The translations under genes were made by a program, and so were the position numbers. From Bacteroidota bacterium (GTDB lineage: Bacteria; Bacteroidota; Ignavibacteria; UBA10030; BY39), in NCBI GenBank assembly GCA_018830765.1, contig JAHJRJ010000069.1, positions 1 through 5,173 on the forward strand: a stretch of 5,173 bases of DNA, in the 5' to 3' direction. How positions within the stretch are numbered: position 1 is the stretch's first letter; every line of letters begins with the position of its first letter. Under the pieces are notes generated by a model. That model ran no database searches, was not told the origin of the DNA, and saw nothing but the letters and a program-made list of their open reading frames with translations. Shown here in pieces: positions 1-3,554 of this stretch.

Positions 1-1
1 T

Positions 2-637
2 AAATATGAAAAAACTAAGGATAAAAATATAAGCAGCACAAAAATTAATTATCTACCTTTAACAATTGGGGTACTTCTATCAATCGTATTAGTTTTGGCA
101 TGCCTAAAAATAAAAGTCATCACAGGTCATAAGACTATGTTGAGGATAATAAAGCAGGCATTCATTACTAAGTTGTCCCTGATAATCGGTATAGCATTTG
201 GTATAATTTATGCTTTCATATGCCTACTTCTTGGCAATAAGATAGCGTTCGCAGCTAACCGCTGGATAGTTAAAACAACTGTATTAGATCTTCTGGTTAT
301 TTTGGTTATGGCTTTTTTAATTGCAGTTGTGATGGCCCTTTTTACCTATGCTATTGTTAGATGTGGCATTACCAAATCAAAAAAGTCTGGAGTTGGGCTT
401 TTAGGAATATTATTTGCATTACTTGCATCATTTGGCGCTTGTTGTGGACCAATTATTATTTCACTAATCGGTGTTGGAGCTTCCATGATTTTAGCTAAAT
501 ATAGTGGTTTATTTGTATCTGTTTCCATTATTGTATTAGTAGGAGGTATAATTCTTAGTATGAGAACTATAGAAAAAGAGGAAGAATGTGTGTGTTGTAC
601 CCCTGATGACTACATTAAATTAAAGAAAGAAAAATGA
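2..637 (+). CDS. Multi-pass membrane protein with MerT-like CCGP motif (5' partial)
   Basis: The frame is open from the left edge, so the true start may lie outside the window. An internal ATG at 137 (MLRIIKQAF...), preceded by a weak AGG, is another plausible start and would give about 166 residues. Counting from the edge there are about five hydrophobic segments, near residues 18-36, 57-77, 96-119, 130-160 and 167-187. The fourth contains ALLASFGACCGP, with a vicinal Cys pair at 147-148. A short charged C-terminal tail carries a second cluster, ECVCC, at 195-199. A Cys pair inside a membrane segment plus a second Cys pair at a cytoplasmic face is the arrangement of the MerT/MerF heavy-metal uptake proteins, so a metal or thiol transport role is a reasonable guess. 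Overall similarity to MerT could not be tested. The next gene starts 16 bases after the stop, suggesting co-transcription. The coding region is confident; the function is not. Confidence 0.75.
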   Translation, partial: KYEKTKDKNISSTKINYLPLTIGVLLSIVLVLACLKIKVITGHKTMLRIIKQAFITKLSLIIGIAFGIIYAFICLLLGNKIAFAANRWIVKTTVLDLLVILVMAFLIAVVMALFTYAIVRCGITKSKKSGVGLLGILFALLASFGACCGPIIISLIGVGASMILAKYSGLFVSVSIIVLVGGIILSMRTIEKEEECVCCTPDDYIKLKKEK

Positions 638-651
638 GAGGGGGTGAGGAG
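638..651 (+). promoter_or_regulatory. Purine-rich ribosome binding site for the 46-aa protein
   Basis: The bases between the two genes are almost all G and A (AGAGGGGGTGAGGAG, starting at the stop codon) and end two bases before the ATG at 654. A Shine-Dalgarno site this strong supports the short reading frame as a real gene translated alongside the membrane protein. Confidence 0.6.
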
Positions 652-653
652 CC

Positions 654-794
654 ATGACCGAACGTCTTTGCAAAGTCACGGGCAAAAAGCTAAACTTTTC
701 CAAGGATTGTAAGAATTGCAAGTATTTAAAACCTCGGGGAAAGAGAAGCTGTTGCACCTATAAAGGATCCACAAAAAAGAGTTGTAGCAAATAA
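654..794 (+). CDS. Small cysteine-rich protein, 46 aa
   Basis: The protein is short, basic and soluble, starting MTERLCKVTGKK. It has cysteines at 6, 19, 22, 33, 34 and 44, a C-x12-C-x2-C-x10-CC-x9-C pattern, with about a quarter lysine. I do not recognise a family. The spacing would suit a zinc site or a small iron-sulfur or metal-binding knuckle, but it is not a MerP/HMA domain: no GMxCxxC motif is present. It follows the Cys-pair membrane protein by 16 bases behind a very strong Shine-Dalgarno site, so the two are probably co-expressed. A soluble metal-binding partner of the transporter-like protein is possible; this is inference from context and composition. Being this short, it is easily missed by automatic annotation. 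Confidence 0.6.
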   Translation: MTERLCKVTGKKLNFSKDCKNCKYLKPRGKRSCCTYKGSTKKSCSK

Positions 795-825
795 TGGCAA
801 GTAAAAGAAGCGGGTTCGCAACTTC

Positions 826-917
826 ACTTAACATCGGCTAAAAGGCTCACTTCGTTCGCCCAAATTGCCCTTCAAGCAACTTCTTTTAGCCGCGATACAT
901 TATACGCAATTGAGTCC
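826..917 (+). repeat. Intergenic hairpin element A (TAAC ... hairpin ... TTATACGCAATTGAGTCC)
   Basis: A perfect 10-bp inverted repeat, CGGCTAAAAG at 835-844 and CTTTTAGCCG at 883-892, encloses a 38-base loop. It is preceded by ACTTAAC (826-832) and followed by TTATACGCAATTGAGTCC (900-917). The final 18 bases recur, inverted with one mismatch, at 1718-1735 downstream of the DUF5714 gene. Together with element B this looks like a family with conserved ends and a variable hairpin core. A direct repeat GCAACTTC (818-825 and 876-883) also touches it. No coding capacity is seen. Possible identities are a non-autonomous mobile repeat, a palindromic REP-like element or a diverged attC-like site. Confidence 0.6.
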
Positions 918-932
918 TTAGAAACAAAAATT

Positions 933-941
933 GAGGAGAGG
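933..941 (+). promoter_or_regulatory. Ribosome binding site that fixes the DUF5714 protein start
   Basis: GAGGAGAGG ends four bases before the ATG at 946. The in-frame TTG at 931 lies just before and overlapping this site, so it is not the likely start. The gene should be called from 946. Confidence 0.75.
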
Positions 942-945
942 TAAT

Positions 946-1692
946 ATGATAAATAAAGAATGTTGTAAACCCGGCGAAGAAAAAAGAGCAGAAAACTGTA
1001 TGGTTTGTGGTGCGTCCTTGGAATACTTAGAAACTGCTGTGGGTGTTGTCTGTAACTACTGCGGAAAGGAAGAAACTGGGTATGTACGCTGTCCTAAGGG
1101 ACACTATGTCTGCGACGAATGTCACGGAAAAGGTGCATTTGATCTCATCAGTGACATTGCCCTCGCCACAGAGGAAAGGGATCCACTTTCCATAGCCGAG
1201 CTTCTTATGGCTCATCCTAAGATACCGTTTTTAGGTTGTGAGTATGCCCTCATTGCTACTGCCTCACTATTAGCGGCGTTAAAGAATGAGGGATCTTTGG
1301 GAGTATCCGATGAGCAAATCAGTGAGGCAATGAACCGAACACAAAAACAATCCATGCCGCCGTACTGTGCCCTCACTGGCGTCTGTGGTGTGTCCATAGG
1401 GATCGGTGCTGCCTTTAGTGTCATTCTGGGGGCGGCATGTCCCAAGGATAGGGAATCTGCCATTACCATGCACATTGTAGCACGGACAATTGATACTATC
1501 GCTAATGATGTAGGCCCAATGTGTTGTAAAAGTTTTGTTAGAACTGCTCTTGGTGTAGGCTACAATTCAGCGAAGGAGTACTTCAATGTTCATTTGCCGA
1601 TTCATCGGGAAAAGATTTCTTGCTTTCATTCTAATAAAAAACATCGTAACTGCAGAAAAGAGAAGTGCCTCTACTTCCCTAAAACTGCATAA
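946..1692 (+). CDS. DUF5714 domain-containing zinc-binding protein
   Basis: The 248-residue protein has an N-terminal zinc-ribbon or treble-clef region: C18-x2-C21, C36-x2-C39, C49 in the RCPKGHYVCDEC stretch, and C56-x2-C59. A helical part follows (AELLMAHPKIPFLG near 84-97), then a glycine-rich segment YCALTGVCGVSIGIGAAFSV (140-159), GPMCCK (190-195), and C-terminal cysteines at 226, 236 and 241. This order matches my recollection of the DUF5714 family, found mostly in strict anaerobes and archaea and of unknown function. Conserved cysteines along the whole length suggest metal or iron-sulfur binding beyond a simple zinc finger. ATG 946 is chosen for its Shine-Dalgarno site. The gene lies between elements A and B, whose facing ends form 18-base inverted repeats, so it may have moved as a cassette. 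No signal peptide or membrane anchor is evident; the alanine/glycine-rich middle is only mildly hydrophobic. Confidence 0.85.
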   Translation: MINKECCKPGEEKRAENCMVCGASLEYLETAVGVVCNYCGKEETGYVRCPKGHYVCDECHGKGAFDLISDIALATEERDPLSIAELLMAHPKIPFLGCEYALIATASLLAALKNEGSLGVSDEQISEAMNRTQKQSMPPYCALTGVCGVSIGIGAAFSVILGAACPKDRESAITMHIVARTIDTIANDVGPMCCKSFVRTALGVGYNSAKEYFNVHLPIHREKISCFHSNKKHRNCRKEKCLYFPKTA

Positions 1693-1717
1693 TGGGATTT
1701 ATGATGTTAATGCAAAT

Positions 1718-1827
1718 GGACTCAATAGCGTATAACACAGCATATACGCTTCGGATTTTTCAGAACCTCGCCCTTCGGGACATCGCTCCCTTCGGTCGCA
1801 ACGTCGCATATGCTGGGAACGTTAGCT
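1718..1827 (+). repeat. Intergenic hairpin element B (GGACTCAATAGCGTATAAC ... GTTAGCT)
   Basis: The element begins GGACTCAATAGCGTATAA (1718-1735), which is 17/18 identical to the reverse complement of 900-917. It holds a perfect 8-bp hairpin, AGCGTATA 1727-1734 with TATACGCT 1743-1750. A longer-range inverted repeat, CAGCATAT 1738-1745 with ATATGCTG 1808-1815, spans the core. The core has three CTTCGG motifs (1749, 1773, 1790); the middle one forms a small CCC-UUC-GGG hairpin. It ends GGAACGTTAGCT. The layout TAAC-arm-core-arm-GTTA mirrors element A read on the - strand and superficially resembles an integron attC site, though its spacers are unequal. It separates two + strand genes and may also fold as an RNA structure. 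Confidence 0.6.
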
Positions 1828-1843
1828 GCCATTGCAGTCAAAG

Positions 1844-1850
1844 AAAGGAG
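1844..1850 (+). promoter_or_regulatory. Ribosome binding site for the poly-G gene
   Basis: AAAGGAG lies eight bases before the ATG at 1859, an ideal spacing. It shows that the in-frame alternative start at 1832, upstream of it, is unlikely. Confidence 0.75.
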
Positions 1851-1858
1851 CAAAAACA

Positions 1859-2569
1859 ATGGAACTCGTCGTCTACAGAGAAACAAGGCCCGGCATTCTT
1901 CTCCTGCTGCGCGAGGCAGTTGTCGATCTAGCACTGGAGTCACTCTGCGACAAGCTGGAAACTCTCAAGGGAGTCGGCAAGCCCCGATTTTATCGGGGCA
2001 AGACCGCTACGTTCGCCCCATTCATTCGGAAGGATGTCGCTGGCTATGATGACATTTCTCTCAGAGCTGTGATTGGGATAGTATACGAAGTCCCGGATCA
2101 AGAACTCAATCGCTCATTAGTGGATTGGGCCTTTGAGGACTTGTTTGACTTTCTTTCCACTTCGCCCGGCACCTGGGATCTCGACTATAGAGGTGAAACA
2201 ACCGACTCGGGCTTCGCGTATGATTTTAGACTCCATAAGAGCGTTCCCCTTAATCTGAGTTCAACAGAGCGTAATGCCAAGCCTCCGGACAAGAATCGCG
2301 ACAAAACTGAAAAGCAAGGTAAAAAGAAGGAAACAAAGCCAGTTGTCCGGAAGGACGGCGATTACGCTACCTGTGATTGTTGTGGGAAACGAACTTATCG
2401 CGACAATATTGCAGGACGTTGGCTGCGTTGTCCAAGTTGTCAAACGCTTGTGTGCTTTGAGTGCGCGCTATCCCTCAGGGACCGGGTGGTGCGGGGGGGG
2501 GGGGGGGGGATTTCAACTTGCCCAAAGTGTGACAAAGAGTTTCCGATGTTCCTATCAATATTTGCATGA
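1859..2569 (+). CDS. Unknown N-terminal domain plus C-terminal four-CxxC zinc module, containing a G17 tract
   Basis: The protein has 236 residues. Residues 1-135 form an unrecognised acidic alpha/beta-looking domain (MELVVYRETRPGILLLL; aromatic motifs WDLDY at 106-110 and FAYDFRL at 119-125). Residues 137-167 are a lysine-rich, probably disordered linker. The C-terminal module has four pairs, C172-x2-C175, C191-x2-C194, C199-x2-C202 and C221-x2-C224, spaced like a two-zinc RING-type or tandem zinc-ribbon fold. It resembles the zinc region of the preceding DUF5714 protein (CxxCGK ... RCP ... VCxEC). A 17-G run encodes Gly213-217 (with part of Arg212), just before the last pair. At 17 G the frame is intact and finishes CPKCDKEFPMF. 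One G fewer gives a longer tail ending at 2642, one more a stop within about 13 codons; both lose the last CxxC pair. The gene looks more GC-rich than the membrane protein at the left edge. Function unknown. Confidence 0.7.
   Translation: MELVVYRETRPGILLLLREAVVDLALESLCDKLETLKGVGKPRFYRGKTATFAPFIRKDVAGYDDISLRAVIGIVYEVPDQELNRSLVDWAFEDLFDFLSTSPGTWDLDYRGETTDSGFAYDFRLHKSVPLNLSSTERNAKPPDKNRDKTEKQGKKKETKPVVRKDGDYATCDCCGKRTYRDNIAGRWLRCPSCQTLVCFECALSLRDRVVRGGGGGISTCPKCDKEFPMFLSIFA
2493..2509 (+). repeat. Homopolymer of 17 G inside a coding region
   Basis: Seventeen consecutive G residues follow a GTGGTGC context within the zinc-module gene. Tracts of this length are prone to slippage in replication and are classic contingency loci in other bacteria. 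They are also a common sequencing and assembly artefact. The count given here keeps the gene in frame. Confidence 0.9.
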
Positions 2570-2579
2570 TACCAATCCC

Positions 2580-2607
2580 CAGTATCAGTTAGGATTTGCT
2601 GATACTG
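2580..2607 (+). terminator. Stem-loop after the poly-G gene, possible weak terminator
   Basis: A perfect 9-bp stem, CAGTATCAG (2580-2588) with CTGATACTG (2599-2607), has a 10-base loop and starts 11 bases after the stop codon at 2569. The bases that follow (CTTTGCTTGG) are not a good T tract and the stem has only four G/C pairs. It could be a weak or Rho-assisted terminator, or an mRNA-stabilising hairpin. Confidence 0.35.
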
Positions 2608-2633
2608 CTTTGCTTGGACATAGTCGCGTAGCG

Positions 2634-2645
2634 GTGTTATAACAC
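2634..2645. repeat. Perfect 12-bp palindrome GTGTTATAACAC
   Basis: GTGTTATAACAC reads the same on both strands. It is followed closely by a second palindrome, GAGCC-G-GGCTC, at 2647-2657. Both lie exactly where the left-half genes end and the lptD-like frame begins. They could be a protein binding site or a breakpoint signature; no function can be assigned. Confidence 0.35.
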
Positions 2646-2987
2646 GGAGCCGGGCTCAAGAGATTCACGTATTTGAATAGTTCAACGAACAGACCTGCAA
2701 CGGCAGCAAACACGCCAAACAACGCAACGCTTTCGAAGAAGTGGGAAGGGGGCAACCGCAGCCTTAGCTTGAATATCTATCGCGATCAGAATCTACAGAC
2801 TGACGATGTGGAAGAACGCATTCCTTCAGTCTCATTCAGCCAAGGATAGATCTATCCGTTTCGGCGTCAGGTAAAATCGCGAGCTATCCTTGACCTTTCC
2901 ATCTCGACCGCTACTTGGCGCTCAGATATTACTTTCTTCAGAATATATTTCTTATTCTCCAATATGGAGGAACAATTTGAAGCTTGA
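2643..2987 (+). pseudogene. lptD: Decayed fragment of an LptD-like LPS-assembly outer-membrane protein
   Basis: One frame is open from the stop at 2640-2642 to a TGA at 2985-2987, interrupted by a single TAG at 2847-2849. The first part contains NNATLSKKWEGGNRSLSLNI and then RIPSVSFSQG, followed after the TAG by IYPFRRQVKSR. This matches the LptD-type beta-barrel pattern of Bacteroidota/Chlorobi homologues, where a strand with S[LI]S and N is followed by LPSxSFSxxQxxPFR. The TAG sits where Q (CAG/CAA) is expected. The remaining codons to 2987 align less clearly and may be frameshifted. LptD inserts lipopolysaccharide into the outer membrane and is normally about 700-900 residues, so only a small internal piece is left. 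It lacks a start codon and Shine-Dalgarno site. A genuine relic or a chimera edge are both possible; the family call is from motif memory. Confidence 0.55.
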
Positions 2988-3012
2988 TATATAATCGAAC
3001 CTTTCCTACACA

Positions 3013-3225
3013 TTACTGATGAGTAGAATTTGGGGAAAAAACAAAAAAGCCGACCCCGAAAAATCGGGACCGGCTTTGATATATCAACAATATTCTTGTG
3101 TGTATCGAAACATAAGTTTGTCTCCCATCCGGATGCCTCAAAACTTTATGAGAACCAGACTGCCGCTTGTCAACAAATCCTGCTCTCAATAACTTCCTCA
3201 AGACTTCTTTAGCCGAATAGGGCAT
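3013..3225 (-). CDS. hicA: HicA-family mRNA interferase toxin, apparently C-terminally truncated
   Basis: HicA toxins are small dsRNA-binding-fold ribonucleases that cleave mRNA and are neutralised by HicB. Residues 1-43 fit the family: MPYSAKEVLRKLLRAGF, then RQSGSHKVLRHPDGRQTYVSIHT, including the catalytic His (H26 in the GSH motif). Family members normally continue with a segment like DLPKGTLRSILKQAGL, which is absent here. The frame instead reads RILLIYQ and runs through the terminator hairpin, so residues from about 51 to 70 are a readthrough tail. No other frame restores the missing part, so this looks like a deletion rather than a simple frameshift. The ATG at 3225 overlaps the end of hicB by 17 bases, which implies coupled translation. 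The toxin is probably impaired or inactive, though the catalytic His is kept. Confidence 0.7.
   Translation of the reverse strand: MPYSAKEVLRKLLRAGFVDKRQSGSHKVLRHPDGRQTYVSIHTRILLIYQSRSRFFGVGFFVFSPNSTHQ
3033..3077 (-). terminator. Intrinsic terminator of the hicBA transcript
   Basis: Arms at 3046-3059 and 3064-3077 pair over 14 positions with two central mismatches and an AAAA/TTTT loop. Read on the - strand, the hairpin (AAAGCCGGTCCCGA ...) is followed by TTTTTTGTTTTTT, a strong T tract. On the + strand the trailing sequence is TTTGATAT, much weaker, so the terminator serves the leftward hicBA transcript. It lies inside the hicA open frame, consistent with loss of the gene's natural 3' end. 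Confidence 0.8.
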
Positions 3226-3451
3226 CCTCTAATTCGATAGTTGAAGAGAAAGATTCTACCTCTCCTATGATCTGTTCACCGTTTGCTTTCTTTTCTTCGA
3301 TCGATAACTTAACGAGGTCAAATGCTGCTTTTTTTGCCCCATCGATACCGTATCCGTTTGTCGTTAAGTCTAAAGTTGGAATATGGGCATAATAATACCC
3401 TTCCGGGAAATTAGGATCTATTATTTTTTCATATACAACAGTATAAATCAT
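3209..3451 (-). CDS. hicB: HicB-family antitoxin
   Basis: This 80-residue protein begins MIYTVVYEKIIDPNFPEGYY and continues with AHIPTLDLTTNGYG and a helix GAKKAAFDLVKLSIEEKKANGE. That is the degraded RNase-H-like fold of HicB antitoxins, which bind and inhibit HicA. It ends LEDALFG with no helix-turn-helix or ribbon-helix-helix domain, so it belongs to the short HicB type. The gene order is antitoxin then toxin, with hicB overlapping hicA by 17 bases, the order that keeps antitoxin in excess. The ATG at 3451 has no close Shine-Dalgarno site; the nearest GAGG is 24 bases upstream (3476-3479) and the bases just before the start are A-rich, as is common in Bacteroidota-type genomes. The sequence looks intact, unlike hicA. 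Confidence 0.82.
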   Translation of the reverse strand: MIYTVVYEKIIDPNFPEGYYYAHIPTLDLTTNGYGIDGAKKAAFDLVKLSIEEKKANGEQIIGEVESFSSTIELEDALFG

Positions 3452-3455
3452 TTTT

Positions 3456-3472
3456 AGAACGTTTTACGTTCT
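3456..3472. promoter_or_regulatory. Operator-like inverted repeat AGAACGT-TTT-ACGTTCT before hicB
   Basis: Perfect 7-bp arms (3456-3462 and 3466-3472) are separated by three bases and lie five bases upstream of the hicB start codon. Toxin-antitoxin operons are usually autoregulated by complexes binding palindromes near the promoter, so this is a candidate operator. It could also form a small hairpin in the leader mRNA that affects hicB translation. The HicB here lacks an obvious DNA-binding domain, so the binding protein is uncertain. Confidence 0.5.
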
Positions 3473-3497
3473 TTACCTCAATTTGATATTCTGATAT

Positions 3498-3526
3498 ATT
3501 ATAAAAATTTATTTTAACAATATCAA
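3498..3526 (-). promoter_or_regulatory. Near-consensus promoter of hicBA
   Basis: On the - strand TTGATA (3526-3521) and TATAAT (3503-3498) are separated by exactly 17 bases, one mismatch from the housekeeping sigma consensus. Transcription would start near 3491, leaving a leader of about 40 bases before hicB. A 9-bp inverted repeat (TTTGATATT 3482-3490, AATATCAAA 3519-3527) brackets the -10 box and overlaps the -35 box, a possible second control site. The promoter lies just after the nuoN stop (3555), so hicBA can be expressed independently of nuoN. Confidence 0.6.
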
Positions 3527-3554
3527 AATATTTATTTAACAAGTAACTTCCAAA

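Noticed and set aside
931..945. TTG start for the DUF5714 protein
   Set aside because: This stretch contains the Shine-Dalgarno site itself; ATG 946 is correctly spaced from it.
1212..1475. Reverse-strand open frames within the DUF5714 gene
   Set aside because: They are shadows of a clearly conserved forward gene and have no ribosome binding site or family resemblance.
1692..1931. Open frame of 79 codons starting at an ATG overlapping the DUF5714 stop
   Set aside because: It runs straight through the hairpin element B and into the first codons of the next gene in another frame, has no coding-like composition, and resembles no family.
1722..1943. Reverse-strand open frame across element B
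   Set aside because: It is antisense to a hairpin repeat and to the start of a well-supported gene, with no ribosome binding site or recognisable family.
2274..2642. Open frame of 122 codons overlapping the zinc-module gene
   Set aside because: Up to the G tract it is a shifted-frame shadow of the zinc-module gene. Its part after the tract matters only as the alternative tail if the G tract were one base shorter.
3030..3212. Forward-strand open frame of 60 codons opposite hicA
   Set aside because: It starts inside the terminator and is entirely antisense to hicA; no independent support.
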